A DNA stretch of 32,091 nucleotides from Thermogladius sp. (GCA_009904025.1 WYEE01000109.1:1-32091); one strand, 5' to 3'; positions 1 to 7,763 are shown, counted from the stretch's first letter. The notes: generated by a model from the sequence alone, not told the origin. Made by a program: numbers and translations.

Positions 1-525
1 GTACCCCACGTAGCGATAGCCGGCTATACTTGCGCGGGGAAGACAACGTTGTTTAATGCCCTCACGGGTAAAAACATGCCTGTTGGACCCGAGCCTTTTA
101 CCACCCTAAGCCCAAAGACCGCCAAGATGAATATAAACGGTGTTCACATAGTTGTGACAGACACCGTAGGTTTTATAAGAGATCTCCCGCCGGAGATAAC
201 AGAGGCCTTCTACGCTACTCTCGAGGAGATAACAGCGTCTGATCTAATAGTCCTGGTAGTAGACTCGTCTAAGCCTAAGTTCAGGGTTGTAAATGAAATA
301 GAATCTTCTATGAGGGTTTTCAATGAGATAGGCGTTCACGGGAAGCCCTTGTTAATTGCCTTAAACAAGATAGATCTAGTGGACAGAGGCGTAGTAGATG
401 AGTTGATGGATGATATAGCGATGCTCATAGGTGATTCCAGTAAAATAATACCTATCTCCGCCGAGAAGAGAATAAACCTGGACAAGCTTAAAAACGAGGT
501 TTTAAGAACCATCAAAGGCTTGTGA
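1..525 (+). CDS. hflX: HflX-family GTPase, C-terminal part (5' end outside window)
   Basis: The reading frame is open from the first base, so the gene is truncated by the window edge and only the G domain and tail are seen. The P-loop GYTCAGKTT (nt 22-48), the G3 motif DTVGF, NKID (G4) and the ISAE element (G5) are in order. The GYTxAGKTTLFNALTG context and the following switch region are typical of HflX/Obg-HflX GTPases, which bind the large ribosomal subunit and rescue or split stalled ribosomes. It ends 3 nt before trm56, so it is probably the first visible gene of a four-gene operon. An internal TTG at nt 49 is not the real start because the P-loop lies upstream of it. Confidence 0.88.
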   Translation, partial: VPHVAIAGYTCAGKTTLFNALTGKNMPVGPEPFTTLSPKTAKMNINGVHIVVTDTVGFIRDLPPEITEAFYATLEEITASDLIVLVVDSSKPKFRVVNEIESSMRVFNEIGVHGKPLLIALNKIDLVDRGVVDELMDDIAMLIGDSSKIIPISAEKRINLDKLKNEVLRTIKGL

Positions 526-528
526 GGA

Positions 529-1140
529 ATGGTTGAAATCTACGTTTTGAGAATAGGACATAGGCCTGGTAGAGATAAGAGGGTTACAACGCATGTTGGT
601 TTAGTTGCAAGGGCTTTCGGTGCCAATGGATTAATTCTAGGAGACATCGTAGACGAGAGTGTTGCAAGGTCTCTTAGAAAAATCTCCCAGCTATGGGGAG
701 GGCTTTTTGACGTGGTTATGGGAGTGAACTCTGTGGAGTACGCTAAAAAGTGGAAGCATAGGGGACTGGTAGTCCACTTAACAATGTACGGCCTACACGT
801 GGATGACGTCATAGATGAGATACGGGATAGCGGCAAGGACCTGCTTATTGTGGTTGGAGCCGAGAAAGTCCCGAGAATCTTCTACGAGCTCGCGGATTAT
901 AATGTGGCTGTAGGTCACCAGCCGCACTCAGAGGTGGCTGCGCTAGCCGTTTTCCTAGATAGGTATTATAAGGGTGTAGAGCTACATAGAGAATTTAGTG
1001 GCGCGAAGTTAACAGTGATTCCCACACCTAGAGGTAAAAAGGTGTTGAGAATTGACAACAGAAAAAACAGTGACCGGCACGCTAAAAACGGGAAAGCTTG
1101 TCGAGATAACAACGATTATTGTAGAGAAAATGATGGGTGA
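529..1140 (+). CDS. trm56: tRNA (cytidine(56)-2'-O)-methyltransferase, SPOUT family
   Basis: The N-terminus MVEIYVLRIGHRPGRDKR, followed by THVGLVARAFGA and LILGD, is the signature of archaeal Trm56, the protein-only enzyme that 2'-O-methylates C56 in the T-loop of tRNA using SAM. A C-terminal block with VGAEKVP and VGHQPHSEVAALAVFLDR fits the SPOUT trefoil-knot SAM site. The ATG follows hflX by 3 nt. The last ~30 residues are polar, look unlike the rest, and overlap the start of tfe by 89 nt. This tail may be a non-conserved extension. Family assignment is firm; the function of the tail is unknown. Confidence 0.9.
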   Translation: MVEIYVLRIGHRPGRDKRVTTHVGLVARAFGANGLILGDIVDESVARSLRKISQLWGGLFDVVMGVNSVEYAKKWKHRGLVVHLTMYGLHVDDVIDEIRDSGKDLLIVVGAEKVPRIFYELADYNVAVGHQPHSEVAALAVFLDRYYKGVELHREFSGAKLTVIPTPRGKKVLRIDNRKNSDRHAKNGKACRDNNDYCRENDG

Positions 1141-1606
1141 GGAAGGTAGGAAGATCCTTGAATTCATGCTTTCAAACAACGATTTAATTATAGAGGAGAC
1201 TGCCGGCAAGGATCTAAATATAAAGTCGAATACTGTTAGGAAGATACTTCAAAAGCTCTCAGATGAGGCTGTCGTAATACCTGTTAAAGTAAAGGATAAA
1301 GACAAGGTCCTACACGGCTGGATCCTTAATAGGGATGCCTTAGCCAACTTCATCATCACAAGGCTAAGGAAATCCAGGGATAAATTGTCAGCGAGAATAA
1401 GAGAGCTCGAAGAGAACACTTTCTTCACGTGCCCTACATGTCATAGGAGGTTTAGGTACGAAGAAGCCCTAGCAAACGATTTCCACTGCCCCAACGACAA
1501 CACGTTGCTTATTGAAGTGAATAGGGATTACGAGTTAAATTTCCTTAGGGAGAAACTGAAATCCCTCGACAGGCTTCTCGAGTATATTTACAGTGATGGA
1601 TTTTGA
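1052..1606 (+). CDS. tfe: Transcription initiation factor E, alpha subunit
   Basis: This is a 184-residue protein with an N-terminal winged helix (roughly residues 15-85), a charged linker helix, a zinc ribbon (residues ~125-152) and a C-terminal helical tail, the TFE/TFIIE-alpha plan. TFE helps open the promoter with TBP, TFB and RNA polymerase. The ribbon begins ENTFFTCPTC, as in other archaeal TFEs, but the second knuckle reads HCPNDN, so the fourth cysteine is absent; crenarchaeal TFEs often have a degenerate ribbon. The TTG start at 1052 is preceded by AGGTG with 7-nt spacing. The gene overlaps trm56 by 89 nt and the methyltransferase by 4 nt. Confidence 0.88.
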   Translation: MTTEKTVTGTLKTGKLVEITTIIVEKMMGEEGRKILEFMLSNNDLIIEETAGKDLNIKSNTVRKILQKLSDEAVVIPVKVKDKDKVLHGWILNRDALANFIITRLRKSRDKLSARIRELEENTFFTCPTCHRRFRYEEALANDFHCPNDNTLLIEVNRDYELNFLREKLKSLDRLLEYIYSDGF

Positions 1607-2571
1607 AGTCTAAAATAGAGTTCGCCGACCTTTTCTCGGGTGCAGGAGGCTTCTCTATCGGTTTCGTTGAGACAGGGCTCTACAAACCTGTTTTAGCAAT
1701 AGATAATTTTAAACCAGCTGCTCTAACCTATAAAGCTAACATACCGGAGCCGGTAGTGCTAGTCGAGGACATTAAGGACGTCACCTATTCTACATTGAAG
1801 AATTTGCTGGGGAGCTTAGACATACCGGTGGTTATAGGTAGCCCTCCTTGCGAGCCTTTCACAGGCGCTAACCCGAGAAGGAAGGAGAGACCTCTAGACA
1901 GGTTGTACGTTGACCCTCAGGGACAGTTAACTCTACACTTCATTAGAATAGTAGGCTTGTTGAGGCCGCAGATCTTTGTGATGGAGAATGTGCCCGCTAT
2001 AATGGAAGGAGATCTAAAAGAGGCTTTGATAAGGGAGTTTAAGCGGGTTGGCTACGAGAGAGTGTACTTCAATGTTTTGAACGCCGAGGACTACTCGAGT
2101 CCTAGTAGGAGGAAGAGGGTTTTCATATCTAACATCGAGATTAAACCGAAGAGGTCGGAGAATAAGGTTAAGGTAGCCGACGTATTAAACGACCTTCCCC
2201 CGCCTGGGAGCAAGTTGCCGAATCACGACCCCCCACCGGGTTTAAGCTGGAGGAAGCTTAAGAGGGTGGCTAGGCTAGGGCATGGGAAAGCTATGATATA
2301 TTTCCAGGGCGCTACAGGGGAGATACCAAACTTCATTAGACTAGACCCCAACGATACAGCCCCAACAGTCCTCGGCTCCTCCCGTTTCATACACCCCTTC
2401 GAGAACAGGTTTTTAACAGTTAGAGAGCAGGCTAGGCTTATGGGTTTCCCAGACTACTTCGTCTTCTACGGTGGGAGAGATGAGCAGTACAATATGATCG
2501 GGGAGGCGGTACCCGTACCCCTCTCGAAAGCGATAGCTCAATCCATCTACGACTCGTTGCGCGAATTATAG
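1603..2571 (+). CDS. Orphan DNA (cytosine-5-)-methyltransferase
   Basis: The 322-residue protein has the ordered C5-methyltransferase motifs: motif I DLFSGAGGFSIGF (residues 9-21), motif IV GSPPCEPF with the catalytic Cys83, motif VI MENVP (127-131), motif VIII SRRKRVF, motif IX LTVREQARLMGFPD, and motif X near the C-terminus (IGEAVPVPLSKAIA). The PPC is followed by EPF rather than the common QGF/QDF. The target-recognition region between VIII and IX is short. No restriction endonuclease is nearby. The gene starts with a TTG that overlaps the tfe stop by 4 nt, so it is translationally coupled to a transcription-factor operon. The substrate (DNA or RNA) cannot be told from sequence. Confidence 0.87.
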   Translation: MKSKIEFADLFSGAGGFSIGFVETGLYKPVLAIDNFKPAALTYKANIPEPVVLVEDIKDVTYSTLKNLLGSLDIPVVIGSPPCEPFTGANPRRKERPLDRLYVDPQGQLTLHFIRIVGLLRPQIFVMENVPAIMEGDLKEALIREFKRVGYERVYFNVLNAEDYSSPSRRKRVFISNIEIKPKRSENKVKVADVLNDLPPPGSKLPNHDPPPGLSWRKLKRVARLGHGKAMIYFQGATGEIPNFIRLDPNDTAPTVLGSSRFIHPFENRFLTVREQARLMGFPDYFVFYGGRDEQYNMIGEAVPVPLSKAIAQSIYDSLREL

Positions 2572-2651
2572 AGGCCGCCTGAATTAAAAAATCCCGTAAT
2601 TCTAATATTTGGAACAAGTCTTCGATTACCCAAGTGAAAAAGAGGTGTGCG

Positions 2652-3101
2652 ATGATGGTTATCTACGCTGGAATCTACAGTCCCACGAGCGTTCAAAGAG
2701 TCGTCGACTTCGTTAGAATAGTGTACGCTTTCCCTTCTCTCACACCCGTCGTTATAAAGCCTGTTGGCGCTGCTGCTCAAATAGGAGTCCCCGAAGCATT
2801 TAAGATCTCCATTAAACTCAACAAGCCATTAATAGTAATCCCCGAGCTGAATGATGCTATGGAATTGTTAAAGCTGGCTGGGGCCTACTATTACAGTGAT
2901 GAAGGGGAAGAACTGGAGTTATCCCACGTATTGAAGACTCCTGGGAATCTCCTGCTAGTGCTCCCCTCGGGGGAGAGCGAGCCCAGTAAAAAAGAGTTGG
3001 CTGGGGTAAGGTTGTTTAAGTTGAAAGACATCCCGCCCCAATTGCCGCCTCTAGCGATTTTATCAATATTAATGTACAGGTTGTTCTACCAGGTGACATA
3101 G
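2652..3101 (+). CDS. Conserved archaeal protein, COG4080-like (SPOUT-type or 'RecB-like')
   Basis: This small alpha/beta protein (149 residues) opens with YAGIYSPTSVQRVVDFVRIVY, followed by AAAQIGVPEAFKISIKLNKP and a VIPELNDAMELL segment. I associate this pattern with archaeal COG4080, variously annotated as a SPOUT RNA methylase or RecB-family nuclease. That link is from memory and only moderately sure. An upstream GTG at 2634 is possible, but GAGGTG at 2642-2647 places the start at ATG 2652 or 2655. It converges with the aldo/keto reductase and overlaps it by 16 nt. Confidence 0.6.
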   Translation: MMVIYAGIYSPTSVQRVVDFVRIVYAFPSLTPVVIKPVGAAAQIGVPEAFKISIKLNKPLIVIPELNDAMELLKLAGAYYYSDEGEELELSHVLKTPGNLLLVLPSGESEPSKKELAGVRLFKLKDIPPQLPPLAILSILMYRLFYQVT

Positions 3102-4036
3102 GTTATCTTGATACTTCTACTCAACTCGTCTATAGCCCTCCAGTCCTCGTAACTGAGCCTCCAGCCTACAGCCCCAGCATTCTCGCTAACCTGCTCGGGC
3201 GTCTTAGCGCCTGGGATAGGGATTATAACCGGGCTGTAGTTGACCAGCCAGTTCAGGGCTACTTGCGAGGGGGTTTTACCATACTTCCCCGCTATCTCGA
3301 CAAGCCGGTTTACGAGTGGCATGACTTTACTGAAATTCTCCTCGTTGAAGACGGGATCGTTCAACCTAAGGTCCTTGAACTCCTTTATATTCTCCAAGTT
3401 GTATTTACCTGAGAGAGCACCTTTGGCTAAGGGGCTCCAGGGTATGAAGGCTAGATCATTCGCCTCAGCGTAGGGTATTAACTCCTCCTCCGACCACCTC
3501 TCAACCAGGTTAAACCTGTACTGCATGCTCACTATGTCGGTTACCGACAGGTTTGCCCTCAAGTCCTCGACCAACGCCACCGGGTAGTTGCTTACACCCA
3601 GGTACCTGACGACTCCCTGGACTACAAGCCTCTCCAACGCCTTAGCATATCTCTGGGTCGGTATATTATGGTGTGTTGGAGGGTGGTGTATCTGGAGTAA
3701 GTCTATGTATGAGACTCCAAGCCTTTTAAGAGACCTGTCCACAGCCTTGAAGACGTCATCTGGTTGAAGGAACTCGCCCGGTATCTTCGTCGCTATCACA
3801 ACTTCTTCTCTTTTAACACCCAGCTCTTTAAGGGCCTTCCCCAGAAACGTCTCGCTCATACCTCTGCCGTAAACCATAGCGGTGTCGAAGAAGTTTATAC
3901 CTACTTCAACAGCCTTAGCGACAACAGCCTTAGCCTTCTCGTAGTCTGTTAGACCCCATGTCTCGCTGAACTGCCATGTACCCAACCCTATTCTAGAGAC
4001 CTTGAGATCGCTCCAACCAAGCTCCACGTACTCCAC
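3086..4036 (-). CDS. Aldo/keto reductase
   Basis: A full-length (316 aa) TIM-barrel NADPH-dependent oxidoreductase. The catalytic tetrad is visible: Asp51 and Tyr56 in FFDTAMVYGRG, Lys84 in VIATKIPGE, and His in LLQIHHPP (about residue 117). The C-terminal nucleotide-binding stretch PIPGAKTPEQVSENAGAVGW is typical of the group. The substrate is not predictable. The GTG start is preceded by GGTGG. It overlaps the 3' end of the convergent COG4080-like gene and is divergent from thioredoxin reductase. Confidence 0.9.
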   Translation of the reverse strand: MEYVELGWSDLKVSRIGLGTWQFSETWGLTDYEKAKAVVAKAVEVGINFFDTAMVYGRGMSETFLGKALKELGVKREEVVIATKIPGEFLQPDDVFKAVDRSLKRLGVSYIDLLQIHHPPTHHNIPTQRYAKALERLVVQGVVRYLGVSNYPVALVEDLRANLSVTDIVSMQYRFNLVERWSEEELIPYAEANDLAFIPWSPLAKGALSGKYNLENIKEFKDLRLNDPVFNEENFSKVMPLVNRLVEIAGKYGKTPSQVALNWLVNYSPVIIPIPGAKTPEQVSENAGAVGWRLSYEDWRAIDELSRSIKITYVTW

Positions 4037-4072
4037 GAGCCCACCACCTATGCTAGATAGAGGTGAATCAAA

Positions 4073-4080
4073 CTTTAAAC
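4073..4080 (+). promoter_or_regulatory. TATA box of thioredoxin reductase gene
   Basis: CTTTAAAC lies about 45 nt ahead of the trxB start region. A transcript beginning ~25 nt downstream would include the GGTGAT ribosome site. Confidence 0.45.
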
Positions 4081-4123
4081 AGCTTTTCCCGGATACAGTG
4101 AAATAGGTCTTCGGGTGATTACG

Positions 4124-5107
4124 ATGGGGTTCAAACTGAAAGCCGCACCTATGCAGGTAACCGGTAAGGAGGAAGTCTACGATGTGATCGTAGTGGGTGG
4201 GGGGCCAGCTGGTTTGACAGCAGCACTATATAGTGCTAGGTACGAGTTGAGGCCTATTATAATAGCGAAGCTTGTAGGGGGTTATATGACTGAAGCACCT
4301 GTGGTAGACGACTACCCTGGCCTACCGGATATCCCGGGTGAAGAGCTTGTAAACAAGTTTGTGAGCCATGTGAGGAAGTACAACGTGCCTATCATCCAAG
4401 ACGAGGTCGTCAACGTCTACAGGAAGAACGGGTTGTGGTGTGCTGAGACGGCTTCGGAGAAGACTATTTGCGGGTACGCTGTGATACTGGCCGTGGGCAG
4501 CGAGAAGAGGAAGCTAGATGTGAAAGGTGAGGATGAGTTCGCCGGGAGAGGCGTTTCGTATTGCGCTACATGCGACGGCCCATTATTTAAAGACAAGGTA
4601 GTGGCCGTTGTGGGGGGAGGCAATTCCGCTTTAACCTCAGCACTCTACCTGGCATCACTGGCCTCAAAAGTGTATTTAATTCACAGAAGGGATACGTTCA
4701 AGGCGTTTAAAGTATATGTTGAAAAGGCGGCGAGCAACCCGAAAATAGAGATATTGAAGAACACTATCGTTAAAGAAATAGTAGGGGATACACGTGTACG
4801 GGGGATAAAAGTGTATGACAGGAATAGAGGAGAGGAGAAGACTCTTATAGTAGACGGAGTGTTCGTTGAAATAGGCTTGAAACCACCTAGAGAGTTCTTT
4901 GAGAAAATAGGGTTGGAGGTCGACGAGTCGGGGCATGTAGTGGTTAAAGTGGATAGGTCTACAAACCTCGAGGGTGTTTTCGTGGCGGGCGACGCGGCAG
5001 GAGGCCCCTACAAGTACAGGTTTGAGCAAATTATAACGGCTGCGGCTGATGGAGCCATAGCGGCGGACGCAGCGTTCAAATACATTTTATCTACCAAGAA
5101 GACTTGA
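4124..5107 (+). CDS. trxB: Thioredoxin reductase (NADPH-type flavoprotein)
   Basis: About 327 residues. The order is FAD-binding GGGPAGLTAALYSAR, redox-active dithiol CATC (in SYCATCDGP), second Rossmann motif GGGNSALTSALYLA, HRRDTFKA (the HRR motif favours NADPH), and the C-terminal FAD motif GVFVAGDAAGG. It would transfer electrons from NADPH through FAD to a thioredoxin-like protein in the cytoplasm. GTG at 4115 is an alternative start, but GGTGAT at 4114-4119 is a good ribosome site for ATG 4124. A CAT-anticodon tRNA follows downstream with its own TATA. Confidence 0.92.
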   Translation: MGFKLKAAPMQVTGKEEVYDVIVVGGGPAGLTAALYSARYELRPIIIAKLVGGYMTEAPVVDDYPGLPDIPGEELVNKFVSHVRKYNVPIIQDEVVNVYRKNGLWCAETASEKTICGYAVILAVGSEKRKLDVKGEDEFAGRGVSYCATCDGPLFKDKVVAVVGGGNSALTSALYLASLASKVYLIHRRDTFKAFKVYVEKAASNPKIEILKNTIVKEIVGDTRVRGIKVYDRNRGEEKTLIVDGVFVEIGLKPPREFFEKIGLEVDESGHVVVKVDRSTNLEGVFVAGDAAGGPYKYRFEQIITAAADGAIAADAAFKYILSTKKT

Positions 5108-5161
5108 GCTCTGAGCAGGTTTAAAGCTATTAAACCCCTGGAATAAATTAACTGGGATCAA

Positions 5162-5235
5162 GGGCCCGTAGCTCAGCCCGGTAGAGCGCCCGGCTCATAA
5201 CCGGGTGGACGGGGGTTCGAATCCCCCCGGGCCCA
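5162..5235 (+). tRNA. tRNA-Met(CAT), possibly tRNA-Ile2
   Basis: An intronless cloverleaf folds completely. The acceptor GGGCCCG (5162-5168) pairs with CGGGCCC (5228-5234), with discriminator A at 5235. The anticodon stem CCCGG/CCGGG encloses loop CTCATAA with CAT at 5196-5198. The T-arm is GGGGG-TTCGAAT-CCCCC. The anticodon stem lacks the three consecutive G-C pairs at 29-31 of initiator tRNA, so it is elongator Met or the agmatidine-modified Ile2 (CAT). CCA is not encoded. ATAAATTAA at about 5141-5150 is a likely TATA box. Confidence 0.92.
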
Positions 5236-5254
5236 TACATCGGGTAGAAAACTT

Positions 5255-6523
5255 TTATGTCCCGTAAGACCAGGATTTCAAATACTCTGCTTGCTCAGGC
5301 GTAAGCTCGTCTATCCTCACGCCCATTGTATCTAATTTGAGCCTGGCAACCATTTCATCGAGCTCTCTAGGAGGGTTGTATACTCTCCTATCAAGCCTAC
5401 CTTTATTCTCCAGAAGGTATCTTACAGCGAGATACTGGTTTGCGAAGCTCATATCCATCACCTCGCTTGGATGACCCTCAGCCGCTACAAGGTTAACCAG
5501 CCTGCCCTCAGCCAGCAGGTAGAGTCTACGTCCGTCTTTCAGAGTGTACTCGGTTACATTCTCCCTGATGAACCTTTTCCCAATAGAAATACCCTCTAAA
5601 TCAGGTATCCAAACCTCCACGTTGAAATGCCCGGCGTTGGCTAGTATAGCCCCGTCCTTCATCTTCTCGAAATGCTCTCTCCTCAAAACAGCCTTGTTGC
5701 CTGTTGCCGTGATGAATATGTCGCCTATGCTTGCTGCCTCGCTCATAGGCATCACCTCGAAGCCGTCGAAAACTGCTTCCAGAGCTCTAATCGGGTCTAC
5801 CTCCGCAACTATAACCCTTCTCGCCCCTAGGCCTCTGGCCCTCAACGCAATGCCCTTGCCAACCCACCCGTAGCCCGCTACAACAACGTTTTTACCCGCA
5901 ACCAGTATGTTCGTCGCCCTCATAATGCCGTCGAAAGTACTCTGCCCGGTGCCAAACCTGTTGTCAAACAAGAACTTGGTGTAAGCGTTGTTCACTGCGA
6001 TGACAGGGTATTGTAGGAGGCCCTCTCTCTCAAGTGCTCTCAAGCGGATGACACCAGTTGTAGTCTCCTCGGTGCCTCCCACAATTTTCTCCGCGATATT
6101 CTTGAAACCGCTGTGGAGCGTCGCGTGGAGATCCCCGCCGTCATCTAAGACTACGTCTGGTCCGCTTTCGACTACTTGTCTAATACACCAGTAGTAGTCC
6201 TCGCTCGTCTGACCCCTCCACGCGTAGACTCTAATGCCATACTCGACTAGGGCTGCCGCTACATCGTCCTGTGTGGATAGAGGGTTGCTGGCCGCTAAAA
6301 CCACCTCCTCGGCGCCGGAGTCCTTTAAAGCTATCATTAAAACACCTGTCTCCTTGGTCACGTGTAGCACAGCACCCACTCTAACACCGGCGAGCGGTTT
6401 TCTCCTACTCCCCTCCTCCCTAAGCTTCATTAGGACAGGCATGTGTTTCATAGCCCAGTCTAATTTCAATCTTCCGGGTTCAGCTAGGTTGATATCTCTC
6501 ACTTTACTACTCAAACAAGCCAC
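5255..6523 (-). CDS. ahcY: Adenosylhomocysteinase (S-adenosylhomocysteine hydrolase)
   Basis: A 422-residue enzyme that splits S-adenosylhomocysteine to adenosine and homocysteine, clearing the product inhibitor of SAM methyltransferases. Visible signatures are VLHVTKETGVLM, the DDGGDLHATLH substrate region, NNAYTKFLFDNRFGTGQS, and the NAD-binding loop GYGWVGKGIALRARGLGA. The C-terminus LTPEQAEYLKSW resembles the usual active-site-closing tail. The start is a GTG at 6523; a TTG four codons in is also possible. The window encodes several SAM users (trm56, C5-methyltransferase, tsr3) but this gene is transcribed alone. Confidence 0.94.
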   Translation of the reverse strand: MACLSSKVRDINLAEPGRLKLDWAMKHMPVLMKLREEGSRRKPLAGVRVGAVLHVTKETGVLMIALKDSGAEEVVLAASNPLSTQDDVAAALVEYGIRVYAWRGQTSEDYYWCIRQVVESGPDVVLDDGGDLHATLHSGFKNIAEKIVGGTEETTTGVIRLRALEREGLLQYPVIAVNNAYTKFLFDNRFGTGQSTFDGIMRATNILVAGKNVVVAGYGWVGKGIALRARGLGARRVIVAEVDPIRALEAVFDGFEVMPMSEAASIGDIFITATGNKAVLRREHFEKMKDGAILANAGHFNVEVWIPDLEGISIGKRFIRENVTEYTLKDGRRLYLLAEGRLVNLVAAEGHPSEVMDMSFANQYLAVRYLLENKGRLDRRVYNPPRELDEMVARLKLDTMGVRIDELTPEQAEYLKSWSYGT

Positions 6524-6671
6524 CTTCCTAAACTAATAATCTCGAGAATATTAAGTAGTAGCTTAAGCTTGCAGCTATAAGTTTAAAGCAGGTGGCTTTT
6601 ACTCAATTTAAATTTTAAAACACCCTATCGTATACCCATGTTAGGAGGATTATCTAATAGAGGTGCTGGAA

Positions 6672-6899
6672 GTGGGCAAGGTTAGGATAAGGCTGGTGAA
6701 AAGGGTTGCAAGGCAGCTACTCGACTCAAACCCCCAGCTGTTCACGAGGGACTTCGAAGCTAACAAGCGGGTGGTCTCTAAGCTTGTTTCCACGAGGTCT
6801 AAGAAGCTTAGGAACCAGATAGCAGGGTACATAACACATTTGGTTGCCGTTAGATCCAGGGAGAGGAAAGTTGAAACCGTTGAAGAAGCATCTTCTTAA
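6672..6899 (+). CDS. rps17e: 30S ribosomal protein S17e
   Basis: A 75-residue basic protein beginning MGKVRIRLVKRVARQLL, with FTRDFEANKRVV and SKKLRNQIAGYITHL, which is ribosomal protein S17e of archaea and eukaryotes. The GTG at 6672 is chosen because AGAGGTG (6659-6665) is correctly spaced before it and because family members start MGKVR; the in-frame GTG at 6663 is inside the ribosome site. TTTAAATTTTAAAA at 6607-6620 is the likely TATA region. Confidence 0.92.
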   Translation: MGKVRIRLVKRVARQLLDSNPQLFTRDFEANKRVVSKLVSTRSKKLRNQIAGYITHLVAVRSRERKVETVEEASS

Positions 6900-6943
6900 G
6901 CCTAATTAGGGGGAACCTCATCCTCAAGGCTTCAATAACTACA

Positions 6944-7019
6944 GCTCTTCACCTCTCACAGGAACAGCATTGAAGCGGCGGTAACGCCAAACCTTATAAA
7001 CCTCTATGAAACTTGAAAC
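6944..7019 (+). repeat. Copy A of a duplicated 5'-flanking element with BRE/TATA
   Basis: This stretch closely matches 28393-28470 in direct orientation. The last 38 nt (6982-7019 and 28433-28470) differ at one base only, and the upstream ~38 nt match with substitutions and two single-base gaps. It contains CCAAACCTTATAAACC (TATA 6993-7000) and ends near the expected transcription start of the gene beginning at 7040. Confidence 0.85.
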
Positions 7020-7039
7020 AGTTGCGGCAGGCAATTTGC

Positions 7040-7519
7040 ATGGGCTTGAAGATCTACTCGCTAACCCGCGGGTCTCTGGTGGTTGAATACCTGGGTAGGG
7101 TGTTTAATGCGAGGTTCTTCCTATGCTCTAAGACAAGCCGTGACCTCGACAGCGAGTTGCAAGCACTAGGGTTGACGCCTGAGCTTCCAGTGGCGTTGAT
7201 CCCTGTTAAGCTCATCGAGAACAATCTACAGCTTATTCAAGGAGTAGTCCACTACTTTGTTAACAAAGAATTGCTAACCCGTATAAGACATGAAGGGCTA
7301 CTCCTAGCTATGTTGATCACGGGTTTCAAGCAACTAAAAGACCTGTTAAACTCCCTTAGAGAGGCATACAATGAGACAGACAAATACCTACTAGTATCGG
7401 CCACAGAAGTCTATAATAAACCGGTTAATTGCATTGACTATCCACTAGGTGATACAGACTTCTCGAGGAGTATTACAGGCAATGTAAAAAACGTCGCTGT
7501 TATACTAGACCTCCTATAG
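7040..7519 (+). CDS. Hypothetical protein, possible Cgi121-like KEOPS subunit
   Basis: About 159 residues. The central segment HEGLLLAMLITGFKQLKDLL resembles the ExLLxLxGxxQIxxAI helix pair of archaeal Cgi121, the KEOPS subunit that carries tRNA for t6A synthesis. A following beta strand (KYLLVSATEV) also fits. The match is by eye and weak elsewhere, so treat it as a candidate only. The frame is open from TTG 7013, but ATG 7040 aligns with the start of the gene at 28489 when the two shared upstream elements are aligned. It converges with a micro-ORF ending 3 nt downstream. Confidence 0.5.
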   Translation: MGLKIYSLTRGSLVVEYLGRVFNARFFLCSKTSRDLDSELQALGLTPELPVALIPVKLIENNLQLIQGVVHYFVNKELLTRIRHEGLLLAMLITGFKQLKDLLNSLREAYNETDKYLLVSATEVYNKPVNCIDYPLGDTDFSRSITGNVKNVAVILDLL

Positions 7520-7522
7520 CTT

Positions 7523-7615
7523 CTACCACTCCTCCTCCCACTCCTCCTCTTCCCACTCTTCCTCCGGCTCTTCCTCCTCCCACTCTTCCTCCCATTCCTC
7601 TTCTAGCCACAACAT
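7523..7615 (-). CDS. 30-residue Trp/Glu repeat microprotein
   Basis: An ORF too short for usual cutoffs runs ATG (7615-7613) to TAG (7525-7523). After MLWL, every residue is Glu or Trp except one Pro: blocks of three or four Glu are each closed by Trp (EEEW, EEEW, EEEEP, EEEW, EEEEW, EEEW). A ribosome site GGTGG lies 5 nt before the ATG, and CTTAAATA (7664-7657) is a well-placed TATA box with predicted start near 7635. Codons alternate GAG and GAA, so it is not a pure DNA microsatellite. No function is known to me; an extremely acidic, Trp-rich peptide could bind a basic protein. Confidence 0.6.
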   Translation of the reverse strand: MLWLEEEWEEEWEEEEPEEEWEEEEWEEEW

Positions 7616-7763
7616 GTCTTCCACCTTTCGTCTTAGAAGTATTTGGCAATCAAGAATATTTAAGTAAAGCGGTCAGATGTTATTATGTTTCACGAGACAT
7701 TCATCCGGTCTATGCATTTAATAAGGTTAGTTGTGTAAAGTATTGAGCCGTAGGGTGTGACGT

